From Prosthecobacter debontii (lineage in GTDB: Bacteria > Verrucomicrobiota > Verrucomicrobiia > Verrucomicrobiales > Verrucomicrobiaceae): DNA of 64,000 nucleotides. Below are positions 34,931 through 42,845 of the stretch, one piece after another. The notes beneath the pieces are model-generated. The model worked only from the letters and a program-made list of their open reading frames with translations. It was not told the DNA's origin and searched no databases. The stretch covers positions 62,001-126,000 of the forward strand of contig NZ_FUYE01000013.1 of NCBI RefSeq assembly GCF_900167535.1, given 5' to 3'. A program made the translations under genes and the position numbers. How positions within the stretch are numbered: the stretch's first letter is position 1; each line of letters opens with the position of its first letter.

Positions 34931-37789
34931 ATGCGGCCTCTGAATCCTCTCTTCGCTCTCGCATTGCTTTCTGCCGGTTTTGACGTCGGTGTGGCCGCCG
35001 ATCTGCCGCCTGATCCAGGAAATACGGTGCCTACGAGCGCGGCACGTCCGGTCGTGATCGAGCGGTCAGGGGCTGAGAAAAGCGCACCAGAGCACACCTT
35101 GCCCGAGGGGTGGACCCTCCAGCAAGTGGCATCGTCACCTCTGGTCACCCATCCCATCATGGGCTGTGTGGATGATCAAGGTCGCCTTTACATCGGGGAT
35201 GCCGTCGGGGTGAACTGGAACCAAGCGCAACTGGACCAGAATCCGCCGAATCGCATCCTGCTGCTGGAGGATGAGGATGGCGATGGTGCGTTTGATCGCA
35301 GCACCGTCTTTGCCGACAAGATGACCTTTCCGCAAGGAGTGGCTTGGCTGAAGGGCAGCCTCTATGTGTGTAGCCCACCGGGACTCTGGAAGCTGACCGA
35401 TACCAATGGGGATGGCGTGGCGGATGAGCGGCAGATGATCGTCCGTGGCTTCGACTATACCGGGAATGCCGCCGATGTGCATGGCCCCAAGCTGCATCCC
35501 AATGGCCGACTCTACTGGTGCCATGGGCGCAAAGGGCACAAGGTCATCGGTAAAGAAGGTCACGTGGTCCACGAAGGCAAAGCCAGTGGCATCTGGTCCT
35601 GCCTGCCGGATGGTTCAGATGTGCAGTGGCATTCCCTGGGGTGTGCGGATAACCCCACGGGCTTAGCCTTTACGCCTCAAGGGGATATCCTCGGCACCTG
35701 CAATCTGTATTACAGCCAACCGCGTGGAGATACGTTGATGCATTGGTTGTTAGGTGGGGTGTATGAGCGGGCGGATCAGATGCAGGTCATCGCCGAACTG
35801 CCCAGGACCCTCAGCCGCATGCCGGTGGTGCATAACTTCGGCCATGTGGCGGTGAGTGGGTGCACGCTGGTCCCAGAGGAGACGGCCTCGGCGCTGTATG
35901 TCACTCACTTCAATACTCAGCGGCTGGTGCGCATGGATCTGGTTCCCTCAGGAGCTACCTTTAAAGCCGTGGAGAATGAGTTTCTGAAAATCCACAATCC
36001 TGATGTCCATCTCACGGATGTGATGGTGGATCATGATGGCTCGCTACTGGTCTTGAATACAGGCGGATGGTTCCGCATCGGCTGCCCGTCTTCATTGATG
36101 GCCAAGCCTGATCTCTTGGGGAGTGTCTATCGTCTGCGGGGACCGAAGGTCACGCCCGCCATTCAACCTCTGGCGTGGAAAGCGGATTGGCAACTGACGA
36201 GCCCGGCGGAGATCGTCCAGCAACTCACATCACCCGAGCCACGAGCCGTCCTGCATGCCCTGGCCGCCGCCGCCCGCCAGGGATCGTCCTCAGAGATCGA
36301 TGCAGGCCTGCGTGAGATGCTGGATCATCCGCTGGAGCCCGTCCTGGAGCACGCGCTTCTTCATGCAGTGAGGGTTTCAGGAGCGGTGATTGGTGTTCAG
36401 GATTTAGTGGAAACGAGGAGCCCTGTCGCCCTGCGCCGTCTCTTGGTCGGGTTTCAGCCTCAGGACGATGTTGAAGCTCAGCAAAAGCGTGATCTAGCCG
36501 CCCAGCATCTGGATGATGCCGATGTGGCGTTGGCTCAGGTCGCACTGGAAGTGATTGCCGCTGAACCAGAGGCCGCGGCACCCGTGACAGCACGCGTCGA
36601 GGCATGGCTGAGGGCGGATTCAATGCCGGAAACTCAGCTCAAGGCTTTGGAGGGCTATTTGAATGCCCTGCATGCCCAGCTCGGTGTGCAGGCCTTGTTG
36701 GGCCTGGCTTTGTCGCACCCACAAGCGGCGGTGCGGGAGGTTGCCCTCCGGGTGCTGGCGGATCAGCCGGGTGTTCCGGTCGCCAGCGAGTGGACGACGT
36801 CATTAGAGCCCAAGGCCGGACAGCCGCAGTTGCCTTTGATTCTGGCCGTCTTGAAGCGCCTGAAACAGCATCCGTTTGAAGTGCAATTGCAAGACATCGC
36901 CGATAACAGCTCTCTGGCGCTCTCTGTGCGTTTGAAAGCCTTGGATGCACGGAAGCAAAATCGGTTAACGCCAGAGACCTTGGCTTTCCTGCTGCAGACG
37001 CTCACCGACATGGCAGCTCCGTCCGCAGCCCGTATTCAGGCGGCCAGCATGCTCGGCGCCGCATCCGTGACACCGGAGCTGATTCAGGGGCTGGCTCCGG
37101 CTTTGGCTACTGCTGGGCCGGTGGAGCTTGAGAAATTGTTGCCCCTGGTGCGCCGGGTGAAGTCTGAGGAGGATGCCCGTCTGCTCGCTCAAAAGCTGGC
37201 GTTGAACCCAGCGCTCTTAAGCCAGCAGGAAAGCTTTTACCGCACCTGCTTCAGTCATCTGCCTCCAGCCATTTTTGAAGGCATCGTCTTGCCTGCCCGG
37301 CAGAAGCTGGAGCAGCAGATGGATGAAAAGAAACGCCAGCTCGGCAGCCTCGCGGAAAAGGTCGGGCAGAGTGGTCATGCTGAGGACGGTCAAAAGAACT
37401 TTGCCATGGGGAAAGGCACCTGCATCGCTTGCCATAAGATCGGCGAAACAGGCCGCGCCATCGGTCCCGATCTCTCCCACATCGGCAGCATTCGCACCGA
37501 GCGGGATTTGCTCGAAAGCATCCTGTTTCCCAGCAACACGCTGGCCCGTGATTACGAAGCGCACGTTTTTGAACTCAGCGATGGGCAGAGCGCCATGGGA
37601 GTGATCCGCAGCCATGCCGCCGAGGGTTTGATCATTCTGGATGTGGCAGGGCAGGAGCGCCTGCTGCCGCATGAGCAGATCGTTTCAGACACCGCCCTCA
37701 CCACCAGCCTGATGCCGATGGGGCTGGATATGACGCTCACCCCTCAGGAGTTGTTGGATCTGGTGGCTTACTTGCGCAGCCTGAAGTGA
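34931..37789 (+). CDS. membrane-bound-dehydrogenase-type propeller with HEAT-like region and cytochrome c domain
   Basis: The 952-residue product has a signal peptide, a beta-propeller (about 60-410; PEGWTLQQVASSPLVTHP, the calcium loop DEDGDGAFDR and the DTNGDGVADE loop), a helical repeat region (about 415-790) that looks HEAT-like, and a C-terminal heme domain with C831-I-A-C834-H835 followed by GPDLSHIG. This matches the PVC 'membrane-bound dehydrogenase/heme-binding' families. The substrate is probably a sugar or aldehyde, by analogy with sorbosone dehydrogenases. The start at 34931 opens the signal peptide; a TTG at 34895 is less likely. It follows the amidase gene by 69 bp in the same direction. 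Confidence 0.87.
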   Translation: MRPLNPLFALALLSAGFDVGVAADLPPDPGNTVPTSAARPVVIERSGAEKSAPEHTLPEGWTLQQVASSPLVTHPIMGCVDDQGRLYIGDAVGVNWNQAQLDQNPPNRILLLEDEDGDGAFDRSTVFADKMTFPQGVAWLKGSLYVCSPPGLWKLTDTNGDGVADERQMIVRGFDYTGNAADVHGPKLHPNGRLYWCHGRKGHKVIGKEGHVVHEGKASGIWSCLPDGSDVQWHSLGCADNPTGLAFTPQGDILGTCNLYYSQPRGDTLMHWLLGGVYERADQMQVIAELPRTLSRMPVVHNFGHVAVSGCTLVPEETASALYVTHFNTQRLVRMDLVPSGATFKAVENEFLKIHNPDVHLTDVMVDHDGSLLVLNTGGWFRIGCPSSLMAKPDLLGSVYRLRGPKVTPAIQPLAWKADWQLTSPAEIVQQLTSPEPRAVLHALAAAARQGSSSEIDAGLREMLDHPLEPVLEHALLHAVRVSGAVIGVQDLVETRSPVALRRLLVGFQPQDDVEAQQKRDLAAQHLDDADVALAQVALEVIAAEPEAAAPVTARVEAWLRADSMPETQLKALEGYLNALHAQLGVQALLGLALSHPQAAVREVALRVLADQPGVPVASEWTTSLEPKAGQPQLPLILAVLKRLKQHPFEVQLQDIADNSSLALSVRLKALDARKQNRLTPETLAFLLQTLTDMAAPSAARIQAASMLGAASVTPELIQGLAPALATAGPVELEKLLPLVRRVKSEEDARLLAQKLALNPALLSQQESFYRTCFSHLPPAIFEGIVLPARQKLEQQMDEKKRQLGSLAEKVGQSGHAEDGQKNFAMGKGTCIACHKIGETGRAIGPDLSHIGSIRTERDLLESILFPSNTLARDYEAHVFELSDGQSAMGVIRSHAAEGLIILDVAGQERLLPHEQIVSDTALTTSLMPMGLDMTLTPQELLDLVAYLRSLK

Positions 37790-37864
37790 GGCATTACTCA
37801 CAAGCTGCGTTTCTATAACACCCCCGAGCTTGCTCTCTGGGCCAGGCCCCCGTAGGCTGAGCCC

Positions 37865-38905
37865 ATGGCTGCCTCACGCCCTCCGAGTTTACCGTTTCCG
37901 AATCCATCGAACCTCAAGATCAATCCTGGCCGCATCCTTGGGGTGGTCACGGCCCTGATCGTGGGGATCGGCCTGTTCTCCAGCTTCTATCAAGTCCCCG
38001 CCAGCTCGGTGGCCGTGGTGCAGCGGTTTGGCAAATACCTGGACACCACCCAGCCGGGTTTGAACTTCAAACTGCCCTTCGGCATCGACGATGTGACGCA
38101 GGTGGAAATCCGGCGCCAGTTGAAGCTCGAGTTTGGCTATGGCACGCGCGGGGCCAACAATGAGTATCAATACAATGACGACTATGAAGAGATGGCGCGG
38201 GAGCGGAATATGGTGACGGGTGATCTCAACGCCGCTGTGGTGGAGTGGGTGGTGCAGTTCCACATCGCCAACGCCCGTGACTTTGTGTTTAATTTCATCG
38301 AGCCCCAGTCCACCCTTCGGGACATGTCTGAGGCGGTCATGCGTGAGGTGGTGGGAGATCGCTCGATCGATGAAGTGCTCACCGTCGGACGCCAGGAGAT
38401 CGAGATCAAAGCGCTGGAAGGCATGCAAAAAATAGCCTCGACGCTCAACATGGGCGTGCACATCGACCAAGTGCAGCTCGGCAATGTCAATCCTCCTGCC
38501 GAGGTCAAAGACAGCTTCGATGAAGTGAACCGCGCCCAGCAGCAGAAAGAGTCGGCGATCAACCAAGCCAATGGCGAATACAACCGGGTGATCCCCGAGG
38601 CTCGGGGCATCGCCGAACAAAATATCAGTCAAGCGGAAGGGTATGCCACGCAGCGCGTGAACCAAGCTCAAGGGGATGCCTCCCGTTTCACGGCGCTTTT
38701 GACCGAGTATCGGAAGGCCACTGAGGTGACCCGTAAGCGCATCTATCTGGAGACGCTGAGCGAAGTGCTGCCGACCATCCCCGGCAAAATCATCATCGAT
38801 GATCGGGTGCCCCAGTTTCTCCCTCTGATGAATCTCAAACCGAATCCGGCGGCGCAGGTCCCCTTCGCAGCGCCTAACACGAACTCCAGCCGTAACCCAC
38901 GATGA
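37865..38905 (+). CDS. hflK: HflK, SPFH/band-7 membrane protein
   Basis: The 346-residue product has a short N-terminal tail, one TM segment at about 23-43 and a prohibitin/SPFH domain (VPASSVAVVQRFGKYLDTTQPGLNFKLPFG). The HflK-type coiled coil includes RAQQQKESAINQANGEYNRVIPEARG. HflK and HflC form a complex that surrounds and modulates the FtsH protease. The N-terminal Gly/Pro-rich stretch of E. coli HflK is short here. hflC follows with a 4-bp ATGA overlap, so the two are translationally coupled. Confidence 0.92.
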   Translation: MAASRPPSLPFPNPSNLKINPGRILGVVTALIVGIGLFSSFYQVPASSVAVVQRFGKYLDTTQPGLNFKLPFGIDDVTQVEIRRQLKLEFGYGTRGANNEYQYNDDYEEMARERNMVTGDLNAAVVEWVVQFHIANARDFVFNFIEPQSTLRDMSEAVMREVVGDRSIDEVLTVGRQEIEIKALEGMQKIASTLNMGVHIDQVQLGNVNPPAEVKDSFDEVNRAQQQKESAINQANGEYNRVIPEARGIAEQNISQAEGYATQRVNQAQGDASRFTALLTEYRKATEVTRKRIYLETLSEVLPTIPGKIIIDDRVPQFLPLMNLKPNPAAQVPFAAPNTNSSRNPR

Positions 38906-39951
38906 AATCAGCCCTTTCCTTGATCATTCTGATCCTCGGCTTTGCCCTCTATATTCTGGGGAGCGCCAGCCTGTATTCGGTCAGTGAAACCGAGCAGGTA
39001 ATCATCACTCAATTTGGCAAGCCCGTGGGGGAAACCGTCAGCGATGCCGGCCTGCATGTGAAGATGCCCTTCATTCAAAAGGTGAACCGTTTTGAAAAAC
39101 GCATTCTCGAGTGGGACGGCCCTCCGGCGGATATGCCGACGAAGGATAAAGTTTACATCGCCGTGGATAACTTTGCCCGCTGGCGCATCAGTGATCCGCG
39201 CGTGTTCTTTGAAAATCTGAGGGACATCCGCACCGCCGAATCTCGACTCACCGACATCCTCGGCAGTGAAACGCGCAACGTCATCGCCAAGCATGACTTC
39301 ATCGAGGCCATCCGCACGACCAAGGATCGCAAAGTGGCGCGTGAAGCTGCCTCTGGAGCTTCGATTGCGGATTCGCGTATCGGTGTCTTGCCTCCAATCT
39401 TGAAGGGCAGGGCTGTTTTGGAGAAGGAAATCTTTACGAGCGCTGCTCCCAAAGTGAAAGGCTTTGGCATTGAGCTGATGGATCTGCGCTTCAAACGCAT
39501 CAACTACAATCAATCGGTCAGTCAGACCATCTTTCAGCGCATGGTCAGTGAGCGCACGCAGATCGCTGCGCGCTTCAAGTCCGAAGGGGCAGGGGAGGCC
39601 GCCAAGATCCTGGGCCAGAGGGAGCGCGATCTGAAGCTGATCGAGTCTGAGGCCTACCGAAAGGTGCAGGAGATCGAAGGTGAAGCGGACGCGAAGGCCA
39701 CCGAGATCTATGCCAAAGCCTACGACAGCTCACCGGAGTCCCGAGAGCTCTTTGAGTTCATCAAGACGATGGAAGCCTATAAGAAGATTCTGACGGCGGA
39801 CACGAGCCTGATTCTCAGCACGGATAGTGAACTACTTCGTTATCTGAAATCACCTGACAAGAAGCTGCCGCCCTCTCCTGCCGCCGCTGCGGGGGGAGAC
39901 GCCGATCCGCTGAATCGTCTGCCGACTCTCATGGACTTGAATCGCCAATAG
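38902..39951 (+). CDS. hflC: HflC, SPFH/band-7 membrane protein
   Basis: The 349-residue product has a TM segment at about 5-25 and an SPFH domain (SETEQVIITQFGKPVGETVSDAGLHVKMPF, NFARWRISDPRVFFENL). The helix region contains the HflC signature DLRFKRINYNQSV, then RMVSERTQIAARFKSEGAGEA. It starts inside the hflK stop (ATGA), and ends 10 bp before the nuclease gene, so hflK, hflC and the nuclease gene are likely cotranscribed. Confidence 0.92.
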   Translation: MKSALSLIILILGFALYILGSASLYSVSETEQVIITQFGKPVGETVSDAGLHVKMPFIQKVNRFEKRILEWDGPPADMPTKDKVYIAVDNFARWRISDPRVFFENLRDIRTAESRLTDILGSETRNVIAKHDFIEAIRTTKDRKVAREAASGASIADSRIGVLPPILKGRAVLEKEIFTSAAPKVKGFGIELMDLRFKRINYNQSVSQTIFQRMVSERTQIAARFKSEGAGEAAKILGQRERDLKLIESEAYRKVQEIEGEADAKATEIYAKAYDSSPESRELFEFIKTMEAYKKILTADTSLILSTDSELLRYLKSPDKKLPPSPAAAAGGDADPLNRLPTLMDLNRQ

Positions 39952-39961
39952 CCCTGCAACC

Positions 39962-42772
39962 ATGGCGACTTTGACACGCCACTTTTGGGGCTGGGACAGG
40001 CCTGTCCTGGACAATGCCGTGCGTTATCTCACGCAGGGGCATACGGGGCCGACGGCGTTGGACCTGAGTGATACGCTCCTGATCGTCCCCACCTCGGAAG
40101 CTGGGAGGCGTCTGAAGGAAGGTCTGGCCCGCGCCATTTCCGCCGGGGCTCTGGTGCCGTGGGTGTGGACCTCCGAGCAGGCTCTCCTGCCTGCGGCGAT
40201 GCGGAAGACGGTGGCGACGCCCATCCAATCTCAAATGGCTTGGCAGCAGGCGGTGCGGCAGATGGACGTGACGGGGCTGAGTTCCCTCTTTCCACGTTTA
40301 CCGGAGGAGAGAGGTTGGCTTTGGGAGCTGGAATTGGCACGCTTACTCGGGGAGTTGCATTCGTTGTTGGGGGCTGCTGGGCTGGACTTCTCCGATGTGA
40401 CGGAGCAAGCCGGAACTGAAAGCGGGCGCTGGCGGGATCTCGAGAAGATCGCTCAAAGCTATCAGGCTGAATTGGAGGCGGTGGGCCTCGTGGACGCTCA
40501 AGCGGCGAGGCTGAACTGCGCCCGTGCCCCTCAGTTGCCGGAGGGCGTCCAGCGGGTGATCGTTTTGGCAGCACCGGACCTGCCGCCTTTGTTTTATCGT
40601 TGGTTAAGCCAATGCCCCGTGGAGGAGACTGTGGTGGCCATTCAGGCAGCGACGGATCTGGCGGAGACGTTTGACGAGCTGGGGCGTCCCTTACCGACTC
40701 AGTGGGGCCAGGAGGCAGACCTGATTCTACCTCTCACCGAAGATCAACTGCATCTCTGTCATGATGCCTCCGCTCAGGCAGAGCGTGTGACGGATCTGCT
40801 GAGGGATCTCGCCCCTCACCTGCGTGTGGCCGTGGGGGTGGGCGATCCTGAGGTCGGGGCGGTTTTGCATGAGCGGCTGGATCTGGAAGAGGTGCGGGTG
40901 TTTGAGCCCGGCGGGGTGGCTCCGCAGCAGACGGGCTTGTGGCACGTGCTCCAGCAGGTCAAGCGACTGGTGGAGAGCCGCTCGTGGAGAGCCTTCGCTT
41001 CGTTACTGCGGGTTTATGAGGTGAGAAAAGCCTGGGCCGAGCAGAGCCGGGGCGGTTTGTCTTTGATCGAAGAGGCGGATGCCTTTGGCCAGGAACATAT
41101 GCCGGTGACGATCGATCACGCGGTAGAGTTGCTGGAGGGACGCACGGTTTCCCCAGAGCTGCATCGGGCTCTCCTGGCGGCGCAGAGGATGGTGAGTCAT
41201 CTTCAAGAAGATGACCTGACGGATGCCGCCCGGCATGTCCTCATCCAGCTTTATGGGGAGCGCGAATTTGCGCCGGATGCTCCACAGGATCAGTGGGTGA
41301 CGGCCCTGGGGGATGCGTGGCTGGACTGCTGCCGTCAGGTGAGTGAAGAGGCACGGCGCTTTGACCTGAAGCCGACCCCTGAAGAAGCTCTGGCCCTCTC
41401 CCTGGAGGCGCTGGCCAGGACCGCCTTGTCGGAAAATCGTGGTGAGGTGGATCTGGTGCTGCAAGGCTGGCTGGAACTGCTCTGGGAGCCGGCACCTGCG
41501 CTGGTCGTCGCAGGCCTGAATGAGGAGTATGTGCCGGGGATCTTGATCTCGCATCCTTTTCTCCCCGACCAATTGCGGGAGCAGCTCGGCCTGCCTTGTC
41601 AGGCATCGCGCTTTGCCCGTGATGCCTACACCCTGCGGGCCTTGACGGAGCAGCGCGCCCATGCCGGGGCTCTGCATTTGCTCTGTGGGCAGTGGAGTGA
41701 TCGGGGGGAGGCCCTGCGTCCCTCGCGGTTGCTGTTTCTGTGTGCCGATGACCATCTGCCGCTGCGGGTGAAGCATCTCTTCCCCAAAGATGAAGTCGCT
41801 GAAAATGGCGTGCAGGAGCCCGTGCGCACCGTCGCGTGGCCGCTGCACCCACGGCAGGTGAAGCTGAAGCTGGAGACGATTTCTCCCTCTCGCCTCAGGT
41901 CGTATCTGGACTGCCCGTTTCGGGATTATCTCAGTCAGGAACTGCGCATGGAGGCGGTGGATGCGGAGAAGCGTGAGCTGGATCCGGCGGAGTTTGGCAC
42001 GCTGATCCATCACGCTTTGCAGCAGCTCGCCCATGACGAGCGCCTGAGCCGCAGTGTGGATGCGAATGAGATCGGGGATTTCTTGGTCGAGATGGCGATG
42101 AAACAAGCGCGGATGCTCTATGGGCAACGGCCCGCGCCCTTGATCGGACTGCAACTGGAGAGCCTGCATCAGCGGCTGCGCTATGCGGCTGAAACCGAGG
42201 CCGCTGAACGTGAACAGGGCTGGATGATCTATCGCGCTGAATGGGAACCCTCCGCAGACACACCGCTGCTCATCGAAGGCGCACGATTGAAGTGCAAAGT
42301 GGACCGCATCGACCGCCATGCTCGCAGCGGACACATCCGGGTCTTGGACTTCAAAACCTCCGACCGCATGACCGAGCCACTGGCCGCCCATACGCGCAAG
42401 CTCTCGGGGCGCTCGCGCATTCCAGAAGCCGAGGTCTGGAAATGTTTTGAAACGAGAGATGGCAAGGCTTGGCAATGGAAAGACCTTCAATTGCCTCTCT
42501 ATGCAGCGGCGCTGCGGCTGCATGGGTTGACGCCTCAAGAAGTGGGATACTTCACTCTGCCGAAAAGTGTGCAGGACACCAAGGTGCTGATCTGGGAAAA
42601 CTTCACGGAAGAGTGGGTGGATAAGGCCCTGGAATGCGCGGAAGAGATCGTGCGCCGGATGCGCTCGGGCATCTTCTGGCCACCGGGAGATAAAGCACGG
42701 GATCGCGGCTTTGATGAAATCTTCCTCGGGGATCTGAGCGCCAGTGTAACGTGGGCCAGCGAGACAGAGTAA
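39962..42772 (+). CDS. AddB-like protein with C-terminal PD-(D/E)XK nuclease domain
   Basis: The 936-residue protein resembles the AddB family. Its N-terminal region (LLIVPTSEAGRRLKEGLARAI) is like a degenerate helicase domain without a Walker A motif. The C-terminal RecB-like nuclease has D781 in KCKVDRID, D796-F-K798 in VLDFKTSD, and the LQLPLYAAAL QxxxY-type helix. Only one cysteine of the AddB iron-sulfur set is visible (YLDCPFRDYL); the usual C-terminal cysteine group after the nuclease is absent. AddB normally acts with AddA in double-strand break repair, but no AddA lies nearby. The next gene is a HerA-like ATPase, 73 bp downstream. Confidence 0.82.
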   Translation: MATLTRHFWGWDRPVLDNAVRYLTQGHTGPTALDLSDTLLIVPTSEAGRRLKEGLARAISAGALVPWVWTSEQALLPAAMRKTVATPIQSQMAWQQAVRQMDVTGLSSLFPRLPEERGWLWELELARLLGELHSLLGAAGLDFSDVTEQAGTESGRWRDLEKIAQSYQAELEAVGLVDAQAARLNCARAPQLPEGVQRVIVLAAPDLPPLFYRWLSQCPVEETVVAIQAATDLAETFDELGRPLPTQWGQEADLILPLTEDQLHLCHDASAQAERVTDLLRDLAPHLRVAVGVGDPEVGAVLHERLDLEEVRVFEPGGVAPQQTGLWHVLQQVKRLVESRSWRAFASLLRVYEVRKAWAEQSRGGLSLIEEADAFGQEHMPVTIDHAVELLEGRTVSPELHRALLAAQRMVSHLQEDDLTDAARHVLIQLYGEREFAPDAPQDQWVTALGDAWLDCCRQVSEEARRFDLKPTPEEALALSLEALARTALSENRGEVDLVLQGWLELLWEPAPALVVAGLNEEYVPGILISHPFLPDQLREQLGLPCQASRFARDAYTLRALTEQRAHAGALHLLCGQWSDRGEALRPSRLLFLCADDHLPLRVKHLFPKDEVAENGVQEPVRTVAWPLHPRQVKLKLETISPSRLRSYLDCPFRDYLSQELRMEAVDAEKRELDPAEFGTLIHHALQQLAHDERLSRSVDANEIGDFLVEMAMKQARMLYGQRPAPLIGLQLESLHQRLRYAAETEAAEREQGWMIYRAEWEPSADTPLLIEGARLKCKVDRIDRHARSGHIRVLDFKTSDRMTEPLAAHTRKLSGRSRIPEAEVWKCFETRDGKAWQWKDLQLPLYAAALRLHGLTPQEVGYFTLPKSVQDTKVLIWENFTEEWVDKALECAEEIVRRMRSGIFWPPGDKARDRGFDEIFLGDLSASVTWASETE

Positions 42773-42845
42773 ACTTTGTTTTGCCCCCTTGGACACTTTT
42801 TGCTGGTGTCCTTGTCTGTGGCTGCTTTGTAATCTCCACCTCGCC

